Part shown: positions 47,605-57,339 of the stretch, one piece after another
Layout of the letters: every line of letters begins with the position of its first letter
Numbering within the stretch: the first letter of the stretch is position 1
DNA from: Topomyia yanbarensis
Taxonomy: Eukaryota > Arthropoda > Insecta > Diptera > Culicidae
DNA: 64,000 bases
NCBI RefSeq assembly: GCF_030247195.1
Contig: NC_080672.1
Location: 10,540,001-10,604,000, forward strand
Direction: 5' to 3'
Notes under the pieces: model-generated
What the model was told of the DNA's origin: nothing
What the model saw: the letters and a program-made list of their open reading frames with translations, nothing else
Databases searched by the model: none
Position numbers and translations under genes: made by a program

Positions 47605-49185
47605 GCAACGTTTGGAATAAATACGTTAGGAATAAGTACGTTAGGAATAATGGACATTAGGCATAAGCGACGATTGGCATAATATACGTTAGGCATAATG
47701 CACGATTGGCATAATGTACGTTAGACATAATGGACAATAGGCATAATTCACAAAAATTGGCTTTCGTTATTATAGAGATTTCGCTTGTTTTTGTCAGATT
47801 GGAAAAAAGGACGCTTTGCTATACCATACATTCGCATAACTTTAGCGAGATATTTAACCCTTGCAAGTGTAGCTTTTTTCTATTTTATACTGAAGACGAA
47901 ACAAAGAAAATATCCCTTCATTTAAGTGAACAGTTTTGGTACAAGCACATTTCAAGCCTCTTAGATTTATTACTAATACAGTTGCATCCAAATATTAAAA
48001 AAAAAAAACAAAATAATTAACAGACATTAAGTATTGGATCCTATGGAAACTGACAGTGTCATGTACAGGATCAGCATTAGGAATCCATAGCCACACTTGT
48101 GACGATACCTTTTTCGTTTCGGTAACTTGTCACAGTACAGGATTAAACTTTCTCTCATATCAAAGAGTTTCCGTAGTTCTATTTGTGATGGTCTCGAGAA
48201 TACAATCATTTTTCTTAAGAATATGGGAGACAATCAATATAGCACCAGCAACATTCGTATATTCGTTGATTGAATAATAAAATTCATCATTCTTTCTTTC
48301 ATGAGTTGTTCTTCAAGGTTATATATTTTCTTCTTGGACAATTTCATCTTGCATGCATGAAAAATTAATCTAATTTAACCCTTACATGCTCAACTTTTTT
48401 ATAGTGTTCATAGAGTTCAAGAAACACGAAAAACCCGCTTTGAAAGATGCTTCTTTCGCAGTGCTGGAAGCTGCTCAATATTTACCTCCCGGTGCTCAAC
48501 ACAATTCTCCTGGAACATTTTCAATATTCTATATGCTAGGAAAAGATAGTCGAAGACGGTCCAAATTGATACGTTGGAAAATAATGAAGATATATAAAAA
48601 ATTTCATTTATCAACGCTAACTGTAAATATCGCTGGTAGTACTGCTTTAGCAGAGTTATATCAGACTAATAGCAATAACTTCAGTTCTAAGTTCTAATAG
48701 TACCAGTTACTGGTCTTACTTGTGTTTTTGAGTAAATTCTGCCTAAATCAAAAGTTTTAGCAGTTTAAAAACGTTGTTTACATTGTTGCGTTATTCATAC
48801 CTTAATACAAAATAGACCGATTTTAAGTAAGAGTATTAAGCCTATTGTATAGATGTGCTATTTGTTTATTCGTTCATTCGATGTGCATTCGTTCTGCATC
48901 TTTTGTTTGAGTTAAGCTTTTTTGAGGTATTTACAATAGAATAAAATGTTGATCTAGTTCTATCAGCTTCCAGAGTAATTCTACAACATCAAAAAATTTC
49001 AAACATTTGCGTTCTTACCACCCGAGGCTTTCACCACCAAAAAGTTATTTTCGTAATGGATACGTCAACATGATAATTTATACCTAACGTCCATTATGCC
49101 CAACGTCTTTATGCTAAACGTCCATTATGCCTAACGTACTTATGCCAAACGTCCTTATGCCTAACGTATTGATGTCTAATGGGGT
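47605..49185. mobile_element. Foldback element with inverted terminal arrays of a 16-bp unit
   Basis: The left end (about 47611-47755) has nine tandem units of GGCATAATGNACGTTA. The right end (about 49070-49185) has seven units of the reverse complement TAACGTCCATTATGCC. The interior (1.3 kb) has only short frames: 47730-48020 and 48386-48697 on plus, neither recognised. Drosophila FB elements have the same architecture, long terminal inverted arrays of short tandem units. Mobility mechanism and target duplication are not clear. Confidence 0.8.
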
Positions 49186-49283
49186 ACACCCGGTTTTAAA
49201 CCCGAGCAAATGCTCAATCGTTACGTTCACGCGAAAACGCCATCCGACTCAGTTTAACTACCATTTCTTCGGCGCTCAAACCA
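49186..49283 (+). pseudogene. Jockey-like RT fragment, left piece
   Basis: Reads LNPSKCSIVTFTRKRHP then FNYHFFGAQTTYF, the segment that follows the YADD active site in Jockey-type RT. It stops exactly at the 8-bp duplication of the hAT-like element, and more RT of the same type resumes at 51639. About 25 residues that should lie between the two pieces are absent. Confidence 0.7.
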
Positions 49284-49291
49284 CATACTTC
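49284..49291. repeat. hAT target-site duplication, left (CATACTTC)
   Basis: CATACTTC is repeated at 51631-51638. Confidence 0.75.
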
Positions 49292-49589
49292 TAGGGTGAC
49301 CATACCTCCTGGTTTCCTAGGACATGTCCTGGTTTTGCATTGACTGTCCTGGTGTCCTGGGAAGTCGAGGAAAATGCTTGATTTGTCCTGGTTTTTCTTC
49401 TGTAAGCCTAATATATTTCTATTTATTCAGTCTTCGATTTTCACTATGCTCCAGACCGCAGTAACGACCGACCGCAACCATAACTGCAACGTATACGCAT
49501 CCCCAATCGGAATGCGACAAACAAAACTTAATATAGTCGAATCTCCCAATTGTACCTTCCGATGGTTATTATAATCTCTCAAGAGTGCC

Positions 49590-49745
49590 TCGTCAATATC
49601 GATGAAACAATTGGATTGCATGACGATTTAAGCGCTTCTTCTAGGCTTAAATCGTCATTCAATCCGGGACCCGAAGAATTCCCGTTTGTACCTCTAAAAA
49701 GACACATCGGCATTTTCGTGCTTCTACTTGAGTTCTCTTGCTAGT
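49590..49745 (+). pseudogene. Jockey-like RT fingers fragment
   Basis: Reads VNIDETIGLHDDLSASSRLK then SSFNPGPEEFPFVPLKRHI, the start of a Jockey-type RT. It is closely similar to the sequence near 30975-31110. Ends at a TAG. Confidence 0.6.
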
Positions 49746-50072
49746 GGCTTTTTTCGCCTTACTGGAAATCCATTCCATAAAAAGAAAAATAGCACCTAAT
49801 CAGTCAAACGAAAGTTTCTACCTAAAGGCTACTGTCTATATGTAACGTGCCAGTACTATAAACAAGCAAAGCAATCGGATAACAAATTTCGTCCCAAGCC
49901 AGTGTGAACAATAAAGCACCGTTACTTTTACCGATGCGATATCGATCATTCATTTCAAGATGTTTGAAACTCAACAGCAAAATTCAACAGCAAATTTGAA
50001 AATGCAGTATAGACTGACGGAAGTCGTCGTTATACAAGCTAACCACACTCGATACTGATAACGTTTAAAACT

Positions 50073-50812
50073 TTGGTTATAACGGATAGCTACGCTATGG
50101 AAGACAACATGCAATACGTCATTGAGCATGAAAATGTTAGGACCAAGATACCTGTTTATATTGACAATGATAAGATTGATATGCGTCTGCACGATCTTCA
50201 CCTGGGTACCAATAATAAATTTATTACAACCATCATGTCGGAACACGTAACGGTGGAATCCTTTAAGTTAGAAACCTGGAGAAAATTCAGGTATTTCCAA
50301 CGGTTTTTGTTTCGTTAGCATGCGAGTGACATATTCCTTCATATCTGAACTTTCAATTCAAAGCAAAACGCGTGACCAAATCTCAAAGCACGCTGTGCAC
50401 GTATGAAGGACAGATCCCTGTGTGCCCTACGTTGTTACACCAGAAGACACATTACGAGAAACCATGTACACAAACCTCTAACGAAGCAATATCAACTGCA
50501 AGCATGCAAGCATCACACAGCCCTTCATCAACATCAAGTAAATCACAAACCACCGGAGTTGCAGCTCAGGCACCAACGTATACTGAAACAACAGAACGTA
50601 CGCACAGCGTGAACAATCATTGTGATATGCCTACTACTTCCCAAACAACTGTCAGCACCACCGATAATAAAGTAAATAACACAGAACACGAATACGCGAT
50701 CGTGACCCGTAGACCCCACAAGCAACTGAAACCAGATAATTGTGAAAGCCCGTACAACATTAACAGCGAGAATAGCATGAAAACGATAAACCTAGAGAAA
50801 GCAAACTAAGTG
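50073..50812 (+). pseudogene. LINE ORF1 (gag-like) fragment
   Basis: Two frames. The first (50073-50318) reads IPVYIDNDKIDMRLHDLHLG and then SFKLETWRKF, like the RRM-type fold of LINE ORF1 proteins. The second (50372-50809) reads TLCTYEGQIPVCP...THYEKPC, a degenerate CCHC knuckle, and a Ser/Thr/Gln-rich tail ending YAIVTRRPHKQLK. One indel near 50310 separates them. The 3' end has AATAAA-rich DNA. The family is different from the I-clade element at 12-20 kb. Confidence 0.55.
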
Positions 50813-51249
50813 ATCCACAAGCAACAAGAGACAATAAAATAAATAGATTTTCAACAAGAAATAAGATCTTTACGCAAAAAAACAAATCGAGTATACAAGA
50901 TCCGATGGATATAAAATAAAATTCGATTTATATTTATTTACACATTGATAATATTAAAAGTTCCACGGCTCAGGTAATACATTGAGGAGTGTCGAATAAA
51001 ATGTGTGTGAAATATCTAATGGACGATTAACATGCCTTCACGCCAGGACGCTGAACAGCGACTAACCGCCGAGTCTAGCATTCTACCCCAGTCAAAAAAA
51101 TTCATCGCGACGGGCATGGATTGAATTTTGTTTTCTTTCAAGTTCACGCAGGGATGTCAATTTTTTCAAGCTCGGGCTCAAACTGGTATTATTTACACCA
51201 AGCTATCCGCCAGTTTTCATATAACAATCGATTAAACGGATAAAAGATT

Positions 51250-51420
51250 TTTGGTAACAACGGTAGGGTTTGCAGCTCTCAAATCGAGTGATAATGGTTG
51301 TCAATGGAGATTGCCAAGCATAGCGCAGGGAAGCTACTTGGGATCACTGATGTTTCTGATTTACGTCCATGTCGTGTTTTTAGTACTGAAAACTTCTCGC
51401 CGGTACTGCACAGACCACTG
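51250..51420 (+). pseudogene. Short RT fragment (QGSxLG motif)
   Basis: Reads LPSIAQGSYLGSLMFLIYVH, a decayed form of the G-V-P-Q-G-S-x-L-G-P-L-L-F block of Jockey-type RT. The YADD segment that should follow is not readable. Confidence 0.5.
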
Positions 51421-51630
51421 CCACAGTGGAATTCCGATGAAAGACTTTCTGGCAGAGCTCTTCCTCCCAGACTCCCATAACTTTTTTACTATCCAAGCTC
51501 TGCCTGCCAGACCCCAGAACTTCAACTGCCGAAAACGTGCGGAAAAGGCAATGTCGATTGAGAGGTATCGGGGGGAATCAGTACCCTTTCGACTGTCCTG
51601 GTTTTTTACTCGTCTGATATGGTCACCCTA

Positions 51631-51638
51631 CATACTTC
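51631..51638. repeat. hAT target-site duplication, right (CATACTTC)
   Basis: Exact copy of 49284-49291, immediately outside the right TIR. Confidence 0.75.
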
Positions 51639-52285
51639 ATACATCGTGAACAAGGCATCAGGACAAATTGGGTTCATCTTCCGAATAGCGAAAAACTTCA
51701 GGGACGTATACTGTCTTAAATCGCTTACTTGCTTAAGTCGCTGTCTTACTTGCGCGTTGGTCCGCTCAACGTTAGAATATTGTACTGCTGTTTGGAATCC
51801 TTACTACCAGAACGGGATTGACAGAATCGAGACTGTCCAACGCCGGTTCATACGATTCGCCCTTCGGCATCTCCCATGGCGAAACAGATTTTAGTTGCCG
51901 AGCTATGAAAACCGTTGCCAGCTGCTACACCTCGATACACTCAGCATTCGGAGGGACTGCTCTCGAGCCCTGTTCGTCTCGGACTTACTCTCTGCCAGAG
52001 TGGATTGCCCTGCAATCCTCGGACGTCTGGATCTTCAAGCCCGCGTTCGAGCTCTACGTAATAACTCTCTTCTGCGAGTTCCGTTCAGGAGAACCAACTA
52101 TGGTCGCCAGAGCGTTGTTACCGGGCTCCAGCGAATTTTTAACAGTGTGGCGACGGCCTTTGACTTCAACCGGACGCGGAATGCGATAAAAGCGAAAATA
52201 TTGGCAATTTTAAATGTAATTAGTTTAAGCAACCACCTTTGGGGCCAAGGGAACTGTTGGTAAAGGTAATAAACATAAACATATT
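51639..52285 (+). pseudogene. Jockey-like RT 3' part and 3' end
   Basis: Reads IVNKASGQIGFIFRIAKNFR, LVRSTLEYCTAVWNPYY and RIETVQRRFIRFALRHLPWR (51640-51894). After a frame change it reads LLHLDTLSIRRD and FDFNRTRNAIKAKIL (51895-52225). This is the conserved C-terminal region of mosquito-type Jockey LINEs. It ends in a TAATAAACATAAACAT tail near 52265-52285. Confidence 0.75.
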
Positions 52286-52436
52286 GCATAAAGTACAACG
52301 CGCGAGTGCTCGTGTTACAAAATTTGTGCCGGGGGGTTCAATGAAATTCATGTGAGCCTTATATTGTTCAATTGGCCCAGCCATCTCTGAAAATAAGTGA
52401 CATTTGATACATAAGCGGGTTCAAACTAAATCATTG

Positions 52437-52695
52437 TGAAGAAATTTTTGAAAAAAAAAATGGAACCGAACACAGTTTAAAACCAAAGTTTTTGTGAAAT
52501 TATTGAAAATAACATCTTTTAGGTGAAAATGGGCACCCAAAATCTCTACCATCTTTTTATTTGTTCTGCTTCCAAATTTCGATCAAAGATGCACATTTTC
52601 AACCAAAAGATGTCATTTTTTTAAAAAAAAATTTCACAAAACTTTGGTTTTAATCTGTGAAGTCCCGTTCCAATGTTTTTCAAAAAAAATTTCAC
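52437..52695. repeat. ~260-bp hairpin (inverted repeat)
   Basis: Left arm TTTGAAAAAAAAAATGGAAC...AACCAAAGTTTTTGTGAAAT...ACATCTTTTAGGTGAAAATG, right arm its reverse complement at ~80-85% identity. Almost no spacer. MITE-like, with no target duplication identified. Confidence 0.75.
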
Positions 52696-53109
52696 CAGGG
52701 GTTTCCTGGGACCCCAAATTTTCGCCATTTTTTTCGTTCTGTTCCCAATTTTTTTTAATGTAGAATACATTTAAGCTTTCAATATAGGGGTCCCGTTTCA
52801 AAATATCGGCTGCGGCGCCGCGTCAGATTTTGAACGTTAATAACTTATATCATACCTAACAGAATGATTTGATTTTTAGGCCAATTTGTTGCAAATATGT
52901 TCCTCTATGCTGTATTAAAATTTGAAGTATGTATAACATGCACTAATAACAAAAAATTGTGTTTTGAAAAATCTTTCGAAAACGACTCGGAAAAGTGAAA
53001 ATTTTCAGCCCATCCCGCACAGAGCCGTCAAAATGGTGGACCAACCGAACAATAAAATAATGAAAAGTTTATATATAGGTCCACTACATGTTTGTTCCTA
53101 TGGTTATTC
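52696..53109. other. Unassigned DNA
   Basis: AT-rich, no motif. Confidence 0.3.
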
Positions 53110-53290
53110 GCATTGGGTTGCTTGACGAGAGCAGTTGGTGGGGGAAAGACGGCATATTCCTTTGGTTAGGCCATTAGAAGCCGGACGGAACGGAAAGGCT
53201 CATGCACGGCACGAGAACGAGCGAGGAAGCGATAGTAGTGCATATTAGCGCGATTATATAAATATCTGTCGGTCGGTTTTTCTCATCATT

Positions 53291-53626
53291 CGTATTCGTT
53301 CAAGCACTAGCAAGCAGCCAGTCCACCGAAGGAAAGCAGTTGGCAATGACGACGGCGGAAAAAGTGCCCCAGCTACTGGTGACTCATCGCAACCCGATCA
53401 GGAACTGTCGACCTGCTAGAATTTCGCCCCAACTAAAGGGCAACAGAGTAGGCTATCGTTCCAGCGTCTGGGTCGTGAGATTGTGCAGGACTGCAAAATC
53501 GAGCCACGCTTACAAAGCTCAGTCGTAATGATGCCCCGAGAAGCCAACGATGCCTACTTGGTCGGTTTGTTCGAGGATGCAAAATAGTGCTTTGTGGCTC
53601 ACCGTGTCCGCGGGGAGTGCGTCTGA
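53291..53626 (+). pseudogene. Histone H3 pseudogene, copy 1
   Basis: H3 landmarks in order but with several small deletions: AAGCAGCCAGTCCACCGAAG (Lys-Ser-Thr-Gly region), AAAAGTGCCCCAGCTACTGG (Lys-Ser-Ala-Pro-Ala-Thr-Gly), then [21 protein letters not shown] and [13 protein letters not shown] (compare the H3 alpha-2 and alpha-3 helices). The end reads RVRGECV-stop, like the RIRGERA end of H3. About 23 codons before it are missing, and the start codon context is lost. H3 forms the nucleosome core with H4; this copy cannot. Confidence 0.85.
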
Positions 53627-53654
53627 ATTATGCTCCCGCAATAAAACAATAAAC

Positions 53655-53670
53655 GGTTCTTTACAGGACC
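53655..53670 (+). promoter_or_regulatory. Histone mRNA 3' stem-loop 1
   Basis: GGTTCT-TTAC-AGGACC: six-pair stem (one T-G) and 4-nt loop, the size and position of the replication-dependent histone 3' processing hairpin, 29 bp after the H3 stop. Confidence 0.85.
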
Positions 53671-54402
53671 AATTAATTGTGTTCTAATAAGAGTTAAACT
53701 GAAATTTACATTTTATGGTGTATAACAAATAATTTTCAGAAAGCTATATAAAAAATACGATGTGTGGAAAGAAAGAAAGAGAATTTAAATTATCCTCTCT
53801 TGCTCGTTTTCGTGCACTGCTTTTCCTTTCCTTTCTGCTGCTACTACCATCATAACTAAAACGAATGTGCGTGTTCCCCCAGCCAGCAATTGGCCAGTGT
53901 TGCCACAATTGCATGTCGCTATTACAATTTGAATTATTTTATTGATCCTCTCTAGTATTGATAAAATATAGAACGTGCAAAGTACACTAGTCGCATGCTT
54001 TTATTCGAACTTTTTGGCAGCCTCCGTTGATTAACTGCATAAATCGATTTGTTTGTGCAGCTCCTTGCTAGTAGCAAACTAAATAGCCTTTATCAGCGCT
54101 AACAAATAACACGAAAGAATTTAAATTTGTGAAAATCTTTTCCTTCTTTTCAAATCTGCAGCATTCTTTGAAAATATTGTTTGAATGTTGTTATTGAAAA
54201 ACTGAACATGCAAGTTTGCTAGCACTGGCCACTAGATTGAAGGCGATGGAAAGACAGAATATTCGTTTTGGTTATGCTAGTATTGGTAGCCGAACGGAAA
54301 GGAAAGGCACAGGAATGGCACGAAAACGAGCGAGAGCGATAGTAGCGCTTTCTCGTGTGTTCATATATGAATATTGGTCGGTCGGTTTTTCTCATCATTC
54401 GT

Positions 54403-54620
54403 ATTCGTTCAAGCACTAGCAAGCAGCCAGTCCACCGAAGGAAAGAAGTTGGCGATGACGACGGTCGGAAAAAGTGCCCCAGCTACTGGTGACTCATCGC
54501 AACCCGATCAGGAACTGTCGCCCTGCAAGAATTTCGCCCCAACTAAAGGGCAACAGAGAAACTAATCTGTGTTCTAATAAGAGTTAAACGGGCTCACCGT
54601 GTCCGCGGGGAGTGCGTCTG
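54403..54620 (+). pseudogene. Histone H3 pseudogene, copy 2 (large internal deletion)
   Basis: Same N-terminal part as copy 1 through GCAACAGAG, then the central helices are gone. In their place is TGTGTTCTAATAAGAGTTAA, a segment that normally lies after the stem-loop (compare 53676-53697). The coding remnant then resumes at CACCGTGTCCGCGGGGAGTG and the same stop. Confidence 0.85.
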
Positions 54621-54649
54621 AATTATGCTCCCGCAATAAAACAATAAAC

Positions 54650-54665
54650 GGTTCTTTACAGGACC
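54650..54665 (+). promoter_or_regulatory. Histone mRNA 3' stem-loop 2
   Basis: GGTTCTTTACAGGACC, identical to stem-loop 1. Confidence 0.85.
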
Positions 54666-55398
54666 AATTAATTGTGTTCTAATAAGAGTTAAACTGAAAT
54701 TTACATTCTATGGTGTATAACAAATAATTTTCAGAAAGCTATATAAGAAATACGATGTGTGGAAAGAAAGAAAGAGAATTTAAATTATCCTCTCTCGCTC
54801 GTTTTTGTGCACTGCTTTTCCATTCCTTTCTGCTGCTACTACAATCATAACTAAAACGAATGTGCGCGTTCTCCCACCATCTCATGGCCAGTGTTGCCAC
54901 AATTGCATGTTGCTATAACAATTTGAATTATTTTATTGATCCTCTCTAGTATTGATAAAATATAGAATATGCAAAGTACACTAGTCGCATGCTTTTATTC
55001 GAACTTTTTGGCAGCCTCCGTTGATTAACTGCATAAATCGATTTGTTTGTGCAGCTCCTTGCTAGTAGCAAACTAAATAGCCTTTATCAGCGCTAACAAA
55101 TAAGACAAAAGAATTTAAATTTGTGAAAATCTTCTCCTTCCTTCTTTTCAAATCTGCAACATTCTTTGAAAATATTGAAAATGTTGTTATTGAAAAACTG
55201 AACATGCAAGTTTGCTAGCACTGGCCACTAAATTGAAGGCGATGGAAGGACAGAATATTCGTTTTGGTTATGCTAGTATTGGTAGCCGAACGGAAAGGAA
55301 AGGCACAGGAATGGCACGAAAACGAGCGGGAGAGCGATAGTAGTGCTTTCTCGTGTTTTCATATATGAATATTGGTCGGTCGGTTTTTCTCATCATTC

Positions 55399-55698
55399 GT
55401 ATTCGTTCAAGCACTAGCAAGCAGCCAGTCCACCGGAGGAAATCAGTTGGCGATGATGACGGTCCGCAAAAGTGCCCAGCTACTGGTGGCCCATCGCAAC
55501 CAACTACCGATCAGGAACTGTCGCCGTGCTAGTATTTCGCCCCAACTAGAGGGCAACGGAGCAACTAATCCGCTGGCTAACATTCCAGCGTCTGGTTCGT
55601 AAGGTTGTGTATTACTTCAAAGTCGAGCTACGCTTACAAAACTCAGCCGTAATGAAGCCAGTGATGCCTACTTGGTCGGTTTGTGGGAGTGGGCGTAA
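55399..55698 (+). pseudogene. Histone H3 pseudogene, copy 3
   Basis: Starts like the others (AAGCAGCCAGTCCACCGGAG, AAAAGTGCCCAGCTACTGGT) and retains most of the middle (CATTCCAGCGTCTGGTTCGT, TCAAAGTCGAGCTACGCTTA, GATGCCTACTTGGTCGG). The C-terminal ~35 codons are deleted up to the stem-loop. Confidence 0.85.
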
Positions 55699-55715
55699 AT
55701 TACAATAAAAGCAAC

Positions 55716-55731
55716 GGTTCTTTTCAGGACC
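55716..55731 (+). promoter_or_regulatory. Histone mRNA 3' stem-loop 3
   Basis: GGTTCTTTTCAGGACC, with the canonical TTTC loop. Confidence 0.88.
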
Positions 55732-56063
55732 AATCAATTGTGTTCTAGTGAGAGTTAAACTGAAACTTTCATTTTAAGGTGTGTAGCAAATTTTCAACAA
55801 GCAACATAATACGTTGTGTGGAAAGAAGTAGCTTGCACACGGAACAAAAATTTAAATTATCCTCTCGCTCGTTTCGTGCACTGCTTTTCCATTCCTTTCT
55901 ACTGTTATTATCAGTATTACCAAAACGAATGTGTTGTTGCATGTGTTTAAGAGAAACGTTGAAGTCGCATGCTTATATTCAAGCTTTTTGGCAGCCCCCG
56001 TGAACTAACTGCATTAAATGGTTTTTTTGTGCAGCTCCGTGCTAGTAGCAAACAAAATGGCCC

Positions 56064-56260
56064 TACTAGTGTCTGATTCGTGAGATTGTGCAAGATTTCA
56101 AAGTCGAGCTAAGCTTATAAAGTTCAGCCGTAATGGGACCCGAAGAAGCCAGTCTTGTCGTTTTGTTCGAGGCTACAAAACAGTTCGCCAGGCACGTAAC
56201 TATCATACCAAAAATATCCAACGATCCAGCGCATCACCATCAACACCAACGCCGATACCA
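56064..56260 (+). pseudogene. Histone H3 pseudogene, copy 4 (3' half only)
   Basis: Begins in the alpha-2 region (GTCTGATTCGTGAGATTGTG, CAAGATTTCAAAGTCGAGCT), passes through GAAGCCAG...CTTGTCG, and unlike copies 1-3 keeps the stretch for the Ala-Lys-Arg-Val-Thr-Ile-Met segment (CACGTAACTATCATACCAAA). The N-terminal half is replaced by inter-unit DNA. Confidence 0.75.
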
Positions 56261-56262
56261 AA

Positions 56263-56278
56263 GGTTCTTTTCAGAACC
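56263..56278 (+). promoter_or_regulatory. Histone mRNA 3' stem-loop 4
   Basis: GGTTCT-TTTC-AGAACC, perfect six-pair stem. Confidence 0.85.
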
Positions 56279-56744
56279 ACCATTATTACCATAGAGAATT
56301 ATTTGAAAATTTCCCATTCAAACGTGATTCTGTTGAATATTATTAGATTTAAATTAACGTCTCGAATTGAAATCACGACGCTCCGGTTATGTGACAGACA
56401 TTACCCACCCATCTTTTTTTATTGTGACCACGACTAACGGTTTAATATAGACACCCCATTTCAATATTTCTGAAGGAACAGAAGGTCGAGTTTGGAAAGT
56501 TTGTAACTTTCATTGTACTTAACCAAATTACACAATGTTCGCACTAATGATTCAGAAATATGATCAGGAATCTTCTGTTAGATTTGTAAGTATGTATAAT
56601 TTACATGAATAAAGAAAAATTGATTTTCAGGAATCAATTATTATCTGTTCTTCCATTGGCCAGTACTACGCGACTTCCTCATGCTAACAATTAATTTCAT
56701 CGTTAGCCATCTCCCTCACCAAGGCCAACAACGCCAACAAAACT
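56279..56744. other. Histone-array spacer with duplicated 3' flank
   Basis: The flank after stem-loop 4 (CCGGTTATGTGACAGACATT, CCCACCCATCTTTTT) is repeated after stem-loop 5 near 56880-56920, so this is one more tandem duplication. A further histone gene may once have filled 56640-56744, but its identity cannot be read. Confidence 0.5.
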
Positions 56745-56760
56745 GGTCCTTTTCAGGACC
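56745..56760 (+). promoter_or_regulatory. Histone mRNA 3' stem-loop 5
   Basis: GGTCCTTTTCAGGACC, perfect stem, the most canonical of the five. Confidence 0.9.
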
Positions 56761-57339
56761 ACCATCATTTTTGTAAAGAATAATTTGAAATATTCCTCGC
56801 CCAAATCACCTTTTGTCCGAAAATTCCAATGAGTATCAACATATTTGAAGAACGTGTTCCTTATGTATTCTACATCTCTCCGGTTATGTCGCAGACATTA
56901 CCCACCCATCTTTTTGTTTCGCAGTGCTATCGTTAGCTTAACCTGATTACCCCAAAATTTGCAAACTAGTGCAGTTTGAAATAAGCTTTGTCGAAGTCTG
57001 ACTGACCAGAGCCGTAGCAATGCTGTTTTGCATGAGGGGGCGCATTTTTTATTGAATTTAACGTCTATTTAAACTTTCTATGTTGTAATGACATTCATTT
57101 AGCAATGGACTGGAGCACAAGAAGCATTTTTTAATATTAAGAGCCATATTACTCAAGGAAGAGCGAAACGTTCCTGACTCCTGCAGTAGAAGACAAAGGG
57201 TTAAGTCTTTAGCAAACTCTAATATTGCTCATATTACCCTATTTCACGCTTTTCTAAACATTTCGCCTTCACCGTTTCGCTCGTTACAGTAAAAAAAATT
57301 AACTCACTCTTAGTCGTTAATAAAAAGGAACAGAAAGAA
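56761..57339. other. Spacer after the histone array
   Basis: First ~170 bp are the duplicated histone 3' flank. The rest has no motif. Confidence 0.4.

Larger units (their letters stand above)
49292..51630. mobile_element. hAT-like non-autonomous element, 2.34 kb
   Basis: Starts TAGGGTGACCATA and ends with its reverse complement TATGGTCACCCTA, flanked by exact 8-bp copies CATACTTC. TAGGG ends and 8-bp duplications fit hAT. The interior has no hAT transposase; it is filled with LINE fragments (49590-49745, 50073-50812, 51250-51420). Confidence 0.7.
53110..56040 (+). repeat. Tandem ~1-kb units, each a broken histone H3 gene with promoter and 3' stem-loop
   Basis: Three units begin near 53110, 54217 and 55208, each with an ACGGAAAGG...GCACGAAAACGAGCG promoter segment, a TCGGTCGGTTTTTCTCATC leader, an H3-derived body and a GGTTCT...AGGACC hairpin. 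Units are ~85-95% identical. Between the units a reverse-complement version of the promoter segment (near 53795-53850 and 54795-54850) suggests a divergent promoter whose partner gene has been lost. Confidence 0.8.
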
